64,000 bases of DNA, from positions 434,001 to 498,000 of the forward strand of contig NZ_BDBD01000019.1 in assembly GCF_001612805.1 (NCBI RefSeq), read 5' to 3'. Origin of the DNA: Nocardia coubleae NBRC 108252 (GTDB lineage: Bacteria; Actinomycetota; Actinomycetes; Mycobacteriales; Mycobacteriaceae). A model generated the notes under the pieces. That model made no database searches. It saw nothing but the letters and a program-made list of their open reading frames with translations, and was not told the origin of the DNA. The position numbers and the translations under genes are program-made. Positions 1-7,519 of this stretch are shown one piece after another (within the stretch, counting starts at the first letter, position 1; every line of letters begins with the position of its first letter).

Positions 1-132
1 GAAGCGGGCCCACGCACCCCCGCCGAAACCGCCGTCTTCATCACCGCCGACTTCCTCGCCTCGCGCGCAGGCCTGCGCCTGGCCGCCCACCGAGACTTCG
101 GCAACTCCACCTCGGTGGGCATGGCTATATAG
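1..132 (+). CDS. C-terminal end of an unidentified protein (partial)
   Basis: An open frame runs from the window edge to a TAG at 130-132 and encodes about 43 residues. Visible pieces include AETAVFITADFLASRAG and the final residues FGNSTSVGMAI. The codon use is the same GC-rich third-position pattern as the neighbours, so it is probably real. The Gly-Asn-Ser/Thr-Ser end is vaguely like the tail of a ketoacyl synthase or thiolase fold, but that is too little to assign a family. It converges on the minus-strand transporter that ends at 148. Confidence 0.5.
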   Translation, partial: EAGPRTPAETAVFITADFLASRAGLRLAAHRDFGNSTSVGMAI

Positions 133-147
133 ATTGCGGCCGGCGAT

Positions 148-1206
148 CTATTTGAGGGAGGGGTTCTCCGCGTAGATCTCGCGGAGGATCGACAGGTCGA
201 AGAGCTGGTCTGCCTTGATGTCGATCTCGGCGGTGCGCAGGGCGGCGATGTTCTGTTCGATCAGGGCGTCGGACATGGTGAGCAGGCCGTCGGTGCGGGT
301 GGCGGCCGAGACGACCAAATCGTTCTGGGCGGTGGCCTCCTTGATCTGCTCGTCGAGGGAGAGCTCGAGGTCCTTGCCGTAGACCTCGACCGCCAGGCGG
401 GCCGACTCGGCGGGGTCGGCGACGGCATCCTTCCAGCCCTTGATCTGGGCGGTGAGGAAGGCTTTGAGCTTGTCGCGTTCGTTGTCGATGGTCGACTGGG
501 CGACGGTCAGGGTCTCGGCCACCAGCGGTAGGCCGAAGTCGGCGAAGAGGAAGTGGTCGTTGGCAAAACCCTTGGCGGCCAAGGTGATCGGCTCGTTGGT
601 CACGTAGCTCACCCAGCCGTCCACCTCGCCGTTGGCCAGTGGGGTCGGGTCGAACTGGGCGGGCACTACGGTCACCTCGCCGGGGGCGATGCCGTTGGCG
701 GCCAGCAAGGCGCTGAAGATCAGCTGGTTGGTGTCCTGCACACCGATCTTGCGGCCCTTCATCTCGGCCGGGGATTTGATCGGTTTACCCGCCGCGCTGA
801 CGATCGCGAAGGGGTTCTTCTGGTAAGTCGCGCCGACGATCTTGGCGGGCAAACCCTCCAGCACGGCGGGCGCGGTGGTCTGCGGTGCGGACAGCCCGAT
901 CCACACCTTCCCGGTGTCGAGACCGGCCTCGACGGAGGTACTCGCCGCACCACCCGCGATGAGATCTACCGTTCCGAATCCCGCTTCCTTGAAATACCCG
1001 CGCGAATCGGCGAAATACTCGCCCGCGAATTCGATGTTCTTGATCCAGGACAACTGCACCGCGACCTTGCCGTATTTCGAGCCGTCGTCGGTGGAACCGG
1101 AAGTCGCCGAACCGCCCCCGCATGCGGCGAGCACGCTCGCACCGCCGATTGCGGCGCCGGTGAGCGCGGAAAAGCGGAGGAAACTACGGCGGTCGATACT
1201 GTTCAT
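148..1206 (-). CDS. ABC transporter substrate-binding lipoprotein (NMT1/SsuA/ThiY-like)
   Basis: This is the extracytoplasmic binding protein of a NitT/TauT-type importer. The N-terminus has a twin-arginine motif (DRRSFLRFS, residues 5-13), a hydrophobic stretch and a lipobox LAAC with Cys29, so it is probably exported folded by Tat and lipid-anchored. The mature part carries the NMT1/THI5-like pattern QLSWIKNIEFAGEYFAD near residue 55 and a V-Q-D-T-N ligand-loop motif. The 352-residue length is normal. It is the last gene of a four-gene minus-strand operon (ATPase, permease, permease, binding protein), separated from the permease by 53 bp. The ligand could be a sulfonate, nitrate, a pyrimidine precursor of thiamine or a flavin. 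The SWIKN pattern favours the ThiY/RibY side, but this is inference. Confidence 0.85.
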   Translation of the reverse strand: MNSIDRRSFLRFSALTGAAIGGASVLAACGGGSATSGSTDDGSKYGKVAVQLSWIKNIEFAGEYFADSRGYFKEAGFGTVDLIAGGAASTSVEAGLDTGKVWIGLSAPQTTAPAVLEGLPAKIVGATYQKNPFAIVSAAGKPIKSPAEMKGRKIGVQDTNQLIFSALLAANGIAPGEVTVVPAQFDPTPLANGEVDGWVSYVTNEPITLAAKGFANDHFLFADFGLPLVAETLTVAQSTIDNERDKLKAFLTAQIKGWKDAVADPAESARLAVEVYGKDLELSLDEQIKEATAQNDLVVSAATRTDGLLTMSDALIEQNIAALRTAEIDIKADQLFDLSILREIYAENPSLK

Positions 1207-1259
1207 ACGCAGACGCTAGATTCGCCGCGTTTCGTTTTCTTTGCCGCCAGGTTCCGCGA

Positions 1260-2054
1260 CTATTCTTTCCGCCTTACCCCGAATCGGGCGAGCACCAGGT
1301 TCTCGATCACCCCGACCAGCGCGTACAGCAGCACCGACACCACGGTGACGACCACGATCGACGCCCACAGCCGGTTGTACTGGAACATCGGAATGGCACG
1401 AACCAGAGCGGCACCCAAACCTGTTCCGCTGCCGAGCCATTCACCGAGCAGCGCACCGATGAGGGCGCCGGGCACCGATACTCGCGCGGCGGTGAAGATC
1501 GACGGCAGCGCGGCGGGCACCGCGACAATCCGCAGCCCGGTCCACCGCGAGCCGCCGTATACCCTCACCAATTCCATTGCCTGCCTCGGTGCTTCACGCA
1601 GGCCGGTCATGATCATCACCAGCGCGGGGAAGAACACGACGATGGCCGTCAGCACCGTCACGCCCGTCGTCCCGCGGCCGAACACCAGCACCACGATGGG
1701 GCTCAGTGCCACCAACGGCACCGACCGCAGCAGCATCGCCACCGGCATGAAGGTCTGTCGCACAGCCGAATACAGCACGAACAGCGCCGCGACTCCCATC
1801 GCACCGACCATGCCGACGGTGAACCCGACCGCGGCGTCGGCCAGGGTGATCGCGAGATCGTCGAGGATCGCCTGCCGGGCCGCCGGCGCACCCGGCGAGG
1901 TGACCAGGTAGGCCCAGATGTCCGAGGGCGTCTTGCCGACCCGCGGGCCGATCTGCGGGAACGCCCGAAGGAACAACGTCCAGATCACGAGCAGCAGAAG
2001 CAGCGAGGTGACCAGCGGGAACAGGAACCGCCCGAGTCCGCGCAGCGCCGTCAT
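1260..2054 (-). CDS. ABC transporter permease (SsuC/TauC-like), second subunit
   Basis: This 264-residue inner-membrane permease of the BPD_transp_1 family has about six hydrophobic segments. The EAA-type cytoplasmic loop is visible as ELVRVYGGSRWTGLRIVAVP, followed by A-L-P-S-I-F. ATG at 2054 was chosen because it overlaps the stop of the upstream permease (4-bp ATGA), which implies translational coupling. A start eight codons earlier is open but would overlap more deeply. It presumably pairs with the other, clearly different permease of this operon (2051-2857) to form a heterodimeric channel energised by the ATPase at 2854-3618. Confidence 0.85.
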   Translation of the reverse strand: MTALRGLGRFLFPLVTSLLLLLVIWTLFLRAFPQIGPRVGKTPSDIWAYLVTSPGAPAARQAILDDLAITLADAAVGFTVGMVGAMGVAALFVLYSAVRQTFMPVAMLLRSVPLVALSPIVVLVFGRGTTGVTVLTAIVVFFPALVMIMTGLREAPRQAMELVRVYGGSRWTGLRIVAVPAALPSIFTAARVSVPGALIGALLGEWLGSGTGLGAALVRAIPMFQYNRLWASIVVVTVVSVLLYALVGVIENLVLARFGVRRKE

Positions 2055-2857
2055 CGTTTCTCCTCCGCACTCGTCCACGGTGCGACCACCCGGGCCAGCA
2101 GCGCGATCAGCACATAGCCGAGCCCGGCCAGAGCCGCCGCGGCCAAGGCCATCCCCCAGGTGCGCGGCACGTTGTAGGCGGTCTGCGCCGCGGTGAGCGC
2201 CACCCCGATCCCGCTGTCCACGCCGCCGAGGTACTCACCGATGATCGCGCCGAGCACCGCCGACGGCGCCGCGATCTTCAACGCGGCGAACGTATTCGGC
2301 AGTGCCGCAACGACTTGCACGCGATAGAGCTGCTGCCATCGACCGCCGCCGTAGGCGCGCACCAGGTCCAGGCTCGCCAGGTCGGCCGAGCGCAACCCGC
2401 TCACCGCGCCGACCATCGTGGTGAAGAAGCAGTACATGGCGGCCAGGAACACCGTCGGCGTGCGCCCGCCGAACACCACGAGGATGATCGGACCGAGCGC
2501 GACCAGCGGCGTGCAGTAACTCAGAATGGCGAGCTGGGTGGCCAGCGGTTCGACGCGCGGCACCAGCATGATCGCCACCGCGATGCCGATCGCGAGGGCG
2601 TTGCCCCAGAGGAAGCCGCGCAGCGCACCACCCGCGGTGACCTGGAAGTTCGGCCCGTACAACGCCCACCCGTCCGACCACATGGTGGAGAGCACCTGCC
2701 ACGGCGTCGGCACCGTTCCCCCCGCGACGCCCGCGGCGGCGAGCACCCACCAGCACACGATCAACGCCGTCACACCGAGCGCCCCGGCGAATCGCGCACC
2801 ACCGATCAACAGGCGCCCACCCAGCGCCGAGCGCACGCCGGTAACCGAGGTCGTCAT
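2051..2857 (-). CDS. ABC transporter permease (SsuC/TauC-like), first subunit
   Basis: A 268-residue membrane protein of the binding-protein-dependent permease family. The EAA loop reads DLVRAYGGGRWQQLYRVQVV, and several transmembrane helices are evident, for example the stretch around ALIVCWWVLAAAGV near residue 35. The ATG at 2857 overlaps the stop of the ATPase gene by 4 bp, and its own stop overlaps the next permease start in the same way. The upstream continuation of the frame has shadow composition and was excluded. Having two non-identical permeases is less common in NitT/TauT importers than a homodimer, and suggests a ThiXY/RibXY or dedicated actinobacterial subfamily. Confidence 0.85.
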   Translation of the reverse strand: MTTSVTGVRSALGGRLLIGGARFAGALGVTALIVCWWVLAAAGVAGGTVPTPWQVLSTMWSDGWALYGPNFQVTAGGALRGFLWGNALAIGIAVAIMLVPRVEPLATQLAILSYCTPLVALGPIILVVFGGRTPTVFLAAMYCFFTTMVGAVSGLRSADLASLDLVRAYGGGRWQQLYRVQVVAALPNTFAALKIAAPSAVLGAIIGEYLGGVDSGIGVALTAAQTAYNVPRTWGMALAAAALAGLGYVLIALLARVVAPWTSAEEKR

Positions 2858-3618
2858 GCCACGCCCGCCCGCCCGAACAGCAGCTCCGAGAGGTAGTCGT
2901 GCAGCTTGTGGAATTCGGGCGTGCGCATCATCTCCGGCGTGCGTGGCCGCGGTAGGTCGATCTCGACCAGTTCGAGCACCCGTCCCGGTCGCGGGCTCAG
3001 CACCGCGACCACATCGGACAGGAACACCGCCTCGCCGATGCCGTGGGTCACCATCAGCGTCGTCGCGGGCTTCTCGGTCCAGATCCGCAGCAGTTCCAGG
3101 TTCAGCCGCTGTCGGGTCATGTCGTCCAGCGCGCCGAACGGTTCGTCGAGCAGCAGCACCGATGGTTCGACCACCAGCGCCCGCGCGATGGATACCCGCT
3201 GACGCATCCCACCCGACAACTGCGCGGGCTTGGCCTTCTCGAACCCCTCCAGCCCGACCAGCGCGACCAGTTCCGCGATCCGCTCCCGGTCCACGGGCAG
3301 CCCCGCCACCTGCAAGGGCAGCGCGATATTCGACACGACACTGCGCCACGGCAGCAGCGCCGAATCCTGGAACGCGATCCCAAGCTCGTGTGAACCACGC
3401 AACTGCGCCGGAGTGTGCCCGTTGATCCGCGCGATACCCGCGCTCGGTTCGTCGAGGCCGGCCAGGATCCGCAGCACGGTCGACTTCCCGCAGCCCGACG
3501 GCCCGAGCAACGACAGGAACGCGCCGTCGGCGGTGTGCAGGTCGACCGAATCCAAGGCGTGCACGGTGTCGCGCCCCACCCGGAACGACTTGGATAATCC
3601 GCTGACCTCTATACCCAT
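2854..3618 (-). CDS. ABC transporter ATP-binding protein (SsuB/TauB-like)
   Basis: The 254-residue nucleotide-binding subunit drives the importer. Visible motifs are Walker A GPSGCGKST (39-47), Q-loop Q84, signature LSGGMRQ (134-140), Walker B LLLDEP (155-160) and the switch His192. The pattern LLDEPFGALD followed by D-M-T-R-Q is characteristic of nitrate/sulfonate/taurine ATPases. It is the promoter-proximal gene of the operon. The 227 bp upstream separate it from the divergently read mycolyltransferase and should hold its promoter, although no convincing -10/-35 pair or riboswitch could be picked out there. Confidence 0.9.
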   Translation of the reverse strand: MGIEVSGLSKSFRVGRDTVHALDSVDLHTADGAFLSLLGPSGCGKSTVLRILAGLDEPSAGIARINGHTPAQLRGSHELGIAFQDSALLPWRSVVSNIALPLQVAGLPVDRERIAELVALVGLEGFEKAKPAQLSGGMRQRVSIARALVVEPSVLLLDEPFGALDDMTRQRLNLELLRIWTEKPATTLMVTHGIGEAVFLSDVVAVLSPRPGRVLELVEIDLPRPRTPEMMRTPEFHKLHDYLSELLFGRAGVA

Positions 3619-3845
3619 GGCGTCACCCTAAGAGCGCCCGGTTTCCCCGATATTTCCGATTCACCGGCGGTTATTGCGCGACCGTTAAGTCCACAGATTG
3701 GGACTCGTAACAGTTTCACTCTCGGGGAGGACATAAGATACCGGAGGATCTGACAGCCTCGTCGCCACCGGGCGTATACCCGGTGCGCGGGGACCAACTG
3801 CGATGACGGCGCCGACACGGCCCGTGGACTGGAACCGACTGTTCG

Positions 3846-4859
3846 ATGAAACTTTCTGCACTACGAAATGTCGCCGCGCTGCGCACGACGGCCGTGGCCC
3901 TGACCGCCGCCATGTCGGTGGCGGCGCTCGCCGGTGGCGCCTCGGCCGAGCCGGAGAAGGCATCCTCGGTGACCTCGGTCGTCAAGGAAGGACGCACCTG
4001 GCACCTGAAGGTGTACTCGGCGGCGATGAAGAAAGACATCACCATCGACGTGCAGCGCCCCGTCGACGAGTCGCAGCCCGCGCCCAACTTCTACATGCTC
4101 AACGGCCTCGACGCCGGTGAGGGCACCGCGAGCTGGGCCGCGCAGACCAACGCGCTCGGATTCCTCGCCGACAAGCAGGTCAATGTCATCCAGCCCATCG
4201 GTGGTCGCGGCAGCTACTACACCGACTGGAAGCAGGAAGACCCCAAGCTGGGTCTGAACAAGTGGAAGACCTTCTTCACCGAAGAGCTCCCGCCGCTGCT
4301 CGACAGCACTCTCAACTCGACCGGCCTGAACGCGCTGGCCGGCCTGTCCACCTCCGGCACCTCGGTGCTGCAGCTGGCCGAGGCCAAGCCGGGCCTGTTC
4401 AAGTCGGTGGCCGCCTACAGCGGTTGCGCGCAGATCGCCGACCCGCTGGGCAAGCAGGCCGTCAAGTTCTCGGTGGAGACCTGGGCGGGCGGCAAGACCG
4501 CCAACATGTACGGCGCCGACAACGATCCGGCCTGGGTGGAGAACGACCCGGTCATCAACGCCGAGAAGCTGCGTGGCACCAACCTCTACATCTCCAGCGG
4601 TAGCGGCATGCCGTCCAACGCCGATGTCGAGTACTACCTCAGCAACGCGCCCGGCCCGATGGGTGCGATCAACCTCGGCCTCGGTGTCGGCATCGAGGCG
4701 GCGACCAACGCCTGCAGCCAGAACCTGAAGGCCAAGCTGGATTCGCTGAACATCCCGGCGACCTACCAGTTCACCCCGATGGGCACCCACTACTGGCCCT
4801 ACTGGGAGCAGGCGCTGCACGATTCGTGGCCGCTGCTCGCCCAGGGTATGGGTATCTGA
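3846..4859 (+). CDS. Antigen 85-type mycolyltransferase / esterase
   Basis: A secreted alpha/beta-hydrolase of the antigen 85 family, which transfers mycolic acids onto trehalose and arabinogalactan in the outer envelope of mycolata. Residues 1-34 form a Sec signal peptide ending ASA. The nucleophile elbow is GLSTS with Ser168. The probable acid is Glu284 in GIEAATN and the base is His315 in MGTHYWPYW, matching the Ser-Glu-His order of the family. The length (337) is typical. A Thr-Ser follows the nucleophile where Ag85A-C usually have Met-Ala. It is monocistronic, closed by a perfect hairpin at 4877-4907. This gene is the strongest single sign that the host makes mycolic acids. Confidence 0.92.
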   Translation: MKLSALRNVAALRTTAVALTAAMSVAALAGGASAEPEKASSVTSVVKEGRTWHLKVYSAAMKKDITIDVQRPVDESQPAPNFYMLNGLDAGEGTASWAAQTNALGFLADKQVNVIQPIGGRGSYYTDWKQEDPKLGLNKWKTFFTEELPPLLDSTLNSTGLNALAGLSTSGTSVLQLAEAKPGLFKSVAAYSGCAQIADPLGKQAVKFSVETWAGGKTANMYGADNDPAWVENDPVINAEKLRGTNLYISSGSGMPSNADVEYYLSNAPGPMGAINLGLGVGIEAATNACSQNLKAKLDSLNIPATYQFTPMGTHYWPYWEQALHDSWPLLAQGMGI

Positions 4860-4876
4860 TTCGCGGTAAGCATCGA

Positions 4877-4907
4877 AACGGGAGGCGTCTTTCGGGCGCC
4901 TCCCGTT
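4877..4907. terminator. Bidirectional intrinsic terminator
   Basis: A perfect 11-bp inverted repeat (AACGGGAGGCG at 4877-4887, matching 4897-4907) with a 9-nt loop lies between two converging genes (ends at 4859 and 4916). It is followed by a T-rich stretch on the plus strand. Confidence 0.85.
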
Positions 4908-4915
4908 CTCGTTTC

Positions 4916-5575
4916 TCAGGCCGTGCGCGCGGGCAGGCCGGAACGGATGAAGTAGGCGATCTGGTCGCAGATCTCGTCGACCGAGATCGCGTCGCCCGGC
5001 ACGGTGGCGTGCACCATTTCCTGGGCAAGCGAGGTGACCGCGCCGATCAGCGCGAGGGTGAACAGGTGAAAACTGCGCGAGGGCGCCTCACCGCGTTCGG
5101 CGGCGCGTTGCGCCTCGCGGGTGAGCAGCGCCGAAATCGAACGCCGCTGCGCGCGCCGCCATTCCTCCACCGCCGGGCTCACCCCGACGATCTCCACATA
5201 GAAAACCCGTGCGGCCCGCCGGTCCCGGCAGGTCACCGAGAGAAACGCACGGAAACTCTCCACGACGCGCACCACGAGCGGCTGTTCACGGGTGCGGTCG
5301 AGGGCTTCGTCGAGTCGTTGCAGCGCGGCGGAATTGAGCCGGTCGACCAGCGCGATCAGCAGCGCTTCGCGGCTGCCGATGTCTTCGTAGAAACTGCGCG
5401 TCGACACATTCGCAGTGGCACACAATCGTTCGATGGAGGTCGACGAATAACCACGGGTTCCGAACAATTCCAGCGCCGCGTCGGTCAAACGGCTCCGGCG
5501 TAGGGCAATTCGCTGCTCGCGCGACAATCCACCATAACTTCGACCACTCTCGACTTCTGCCGCACGCCGTACCAC
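4916..5575 (-). CDS. TetR family transcriptional regulator
   Basis: A 219-residue protein with an N-terminal TetR DNA-binding domain at about residues 25-70 (ALELFGTRGYSSTSIERLC, then the recognition helix STRSFYEDIGSREALL) and a ligand-binding helical C-terminal domain. A GTG at 5575 starts the frame. The 20-residue N-terminal extension before the first helix is variable, so the start could be slightly internal. It lies downstream of the pit operon on the same strand with a 74-bp gap and has no obvious divergent target. Its regulon cannot be read from the context. Confidence 0.85.
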   Translation of the reverse strand: MVRRAAEVESGRSYGGLSREQRIALRRSRLTDAALELFGTRGYSSTSIERLCATANVSTRSFYEDIGSREALLIALVDRLNSAALQRLDEALDRTREQPLVVRVVESFRAFLSVTCRDRRAARVFYVEIVGVSPAVEEWRRAQRRSISALLTREAQRAAERGEAPSRSFHLFTLALIGAVTSLAQEMVHATVPGDAISVDEICDQIAYFIRSGLPARTA

Positions 5576-5649
5576 CCGTGCATGCTAGCGCGCGAACGGC
5601 ACGAATCCGGTGGAATCGTCAGCCACCAATTCTATTGGCACACCGCGAA

Positions 5650-5988
5650 TTACTCGGAGTCGTCGATCGGTTCGGCCAACGGCCAACCACCGGCCGCCAG
5701 GTGCGAAGCCACCCGCGACACGTCCTCGGCGGCGGGCTGCTGTTTCGCGAAATCGGCGACAGCCGCCGCGATCTCGGCATGGCTGATGGATTCGCGGTTC
5801 GGATTGGCCGCGATCAGCTGTTCGCCGATGGCCACCACCTCGTAATCGGTGAGGTTGCGGTGCAGCACCGCGAACAGCGCGACATAGTCCGATTGCGGAA
5901 TGCCCTGCGGGTAGCCGGCGCGCAGCCAGCCGAGTACCCGCGACATCAGGCCGGGCCGTACCGGTGGGGTGGGTGACGAGTCGGTCAT
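5650..5988 (-). CDS. DUF3349 family protein
   Basis: A small soluble protein of 112 residues with the actinobacterial DUF3349 pattern: a leading helix RVLGWLRAGYPQGIP, then D-Y-V-A-L-F-A-V-L, and later E-D-V-S-R-V-A-S-H-L-A-A-G-G-W-P-L. The function of the family is unknown; structures of mycobacterial members show small helical bundles. It is the third gene of an operon with the phosphate transporter and a small membrane protein, 10 bp behind the latter. The same three-gene order exists in Mycobacterium tuberculosis (Rv0543c-Rv0545c), so the association is conserved across the order. Confidence 0.85.
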   Translation of the reverse strand: MTDSSPTPPVRPGLMSRVLGWLRAGYPQGIPQSDYVALFAVLHRNLTDYEVVAIGEQLIAANPNRESISHAEIAAAVADFAKQQPAAEDVSRVASHLAAGGWPLAEPIDDSE

Positions 5989-5998
5989 TGGTCCTCGC

Positions 5999-6280
5999 TC
6001 AGGATTGTCCGAACAGGTGGATGCCGAACTGGTGCGCGATGAAAGCCTTTGCCGTGAACAGGATTCCGCAGATCACCAGCACGACGATGAGAACGACGCA
6101 GATCAGTGCGCCCGCCAGGGCGAGATGGTTGCGCCGTACCCGCCCGTCGGCGTCGACGGTTTCGCCGTTGGCCCACCAGCGCACCGCGAACGCGAAGACG
6201 GCGGGCACGCCCGCGCCGAGGACGAGTGCGGCGATCAGCACATCCCACAGTTCACGCAGATTCAGCCAGAGTGTGTGCAT
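5999..6280 (-). CDS. Small two-helix membrane protein linked to Pit
   Basis: A 93-residue protein with hydrophobic segments at about 14-34 (ALVLGAGVPAVFAFAV) and 52-74 (ALAGALICVVLIVVLVIC), separated by a charged loop with V-D-A-D-G-R-V-R-R. It corresponds by position and shape to the conserved membrane protein between pitA and the DUF3349 gene in mycobacteria (Rv0544c). It sits 12 bp after the transporter stop and 10 bp before the DUF3349 start, so the three are surely cotranscribed. The role is unknown; a modulator of the phosphate transporter is plausible inference. Confidence 0.8.
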   Translation of the reverse strand: MHTLWLNLRELWDVLIAALVLGAGVPAVFAFAVRWWANGETVDADGRVRRNHLALAGALICVVLIVVLVICGILFTAKAFIAHQFGIHLFGQS

Positions 6281-6292
6281 CCCGGTGTCCTC

Positions 6293-7456
6293 CTATTCCG
6301 GCCGCGGGTGGTCGGGTTCGGCCGAGGTCCATTCCTCGTTGACGTTGTGGTGGTCGACCGGGTCGCGGCGCGAGCGCAGGTAGATCGCCAGCGCTCCGAA
6401 GACCAGTATCGCGAACACCACGAGCACTCCGGCCAGCCCGCCGATCAGATGCGCCACCAGCCAGCAGATCGCACCGACCACGCCCGCCGCGGGCAGAGTG
6501 AGCATCCATGCGACAACCATGCGGCCCATCACCCCCCAGCGCACCTCGGCGCCCTTACCGATGCCGGTGCCGAGGATGGCGCCGGTCGCGGTCTGCGTGG
6601 TCGACAGCGGCAGCCCGAAGTGCGCGGAGGTGAGGATGATCGCCGCCGAGGTGGATTCGGCCGCGAGGCCCTGCGGCGACTCGATCTCGACGAGGCCCTT
6701 GCCGAGGGTCCGGATGATGCGCCACCCGCCGAGGTAGGTGCCCAGCGCGATGGCGAAGGCACAGGAGGCCATCACCCACAGCGGCATGTGGTCATCGGCG
6801 TCGATCGAGCCGTAGGCCACCAGCGCGAGGAAGATGACGCCCATCGTCTTCTGCGCGTCGTTGGTGCCGTGGGCGAGCGAGACCAGCGACGCCGACCCGA
6901 TCTGGCCCCACCGGAAGCCCTCGTCGGTCTTGTCCCGGCTCACCCCACGGGTGATGCGGTACACCAGGTAGGTGCCGATCGCGGCGACCAGCGCGGCGAC
7001 CACCGGCGCGAGCACCGCGGGCAGCACGATCTTCACCAGCACGCCCTCGGTACCCGACACCCAGATGACACCGCTCCAGCCGAGCGCGGCGAGCGTGGCG
7101 CCGATCAGCCCGCCGAACAGGGCGTGCGAGGAACTCGACGGCAGACCGAGCAACCAGGTGAACAGATTCCACAGGATGCCGCCGACGAGCCCCGCGAACA
7201 CGATCACCAGCAGATCCTGGCCCTGCACCTCGTCGAGCCGCACGATTCCCTTGGCGACGGTCGCGGCGACGGCCACCGAGAGGAACGCGCCGATCAGGTT
7301 CAGCGCACCCGAGATCGCCACGGCCGTCTTCGGCTTCAACGCACCGGTGGCGATGGAGGTCGCCATGGCGTTGGCCGTGTCGTGGAAACCGTTGGTGAAG
7401 TCGAAGACGAGAGCTGTGACGATGACGATCAACAGGACCACAAGTTCGGCGCTCAC
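6293..7456 (-). CDS. pitA: Low-affinity inorganic phosphate transporter (Pit family)
   Basis: A PiT-family (PHO4) proton-coupled phosphate symporter of the cytoplasmic membrane. Both family signature repeats are visible: FDFTNGFHDTANAMAT near the N-terminus and SLAHGTNDAQKTMGV in the second half, each with the conserved Asn-Gly/Thr-x-x-Asp core. About ten hydrophobic segments are present, and the roughly 387-residue length suits short bacterial Pit proteins. Two GTG starts are possible (7483 and 7456). The internal one places the first helix right at the N-terminus as in relatives, but neither has a clear Shine-Dalgarno. It heads the pit / membrane protein / DUF3349 operon. Confidence 0.88.
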   Translation of the reverse strand: MSAELVVLLIVIVTALVFDFTNGFHDTANAMATSIATGALKPKTAVAISGALNLIGAFLSVAVAATVAKGIVRLDEVQGQDLLVIVFAGLVGGILWNLFTWLLGLPSSSSHALFGGLIGATLAALGWSGVIWVSGTEGVLVKIVLPAVLAPVVAALVAAIGTYLVYRITRGVSRDKTDEGFRWGQIGSASLVSLAHGTNDAQKTMGVIFLALVAYGSIDADDHMPLWVMASCAFAIALGTYLGGWRIIRTLGKGLVEIESPQGLAAESTSAAIILTSAHFGLPLSTTQTATGAILGTGIGKGAEVRWGVMGRMVVAWMLTLPAAGVVGAICWLVAHLIGGLAGVLVVFAILVFGALAIYLRSRRDPVDHHNVNEEWTSAEPDHPRPE

Positions 7457-7519
7457 CCGAACAGTGTGTCGTATGGCCGTCACGGATTGCCGCAGTGTTG
7501 CCCCGAAAGTCGTGGCGGG

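Noticed and set aside
1..132. Assignment of the left-edge tail to the thiolase/ketoacyl synthase family
   Set aside because: Only the F-G-N-S-T-S pattern hints at it, and the surrounding order does not match the family.
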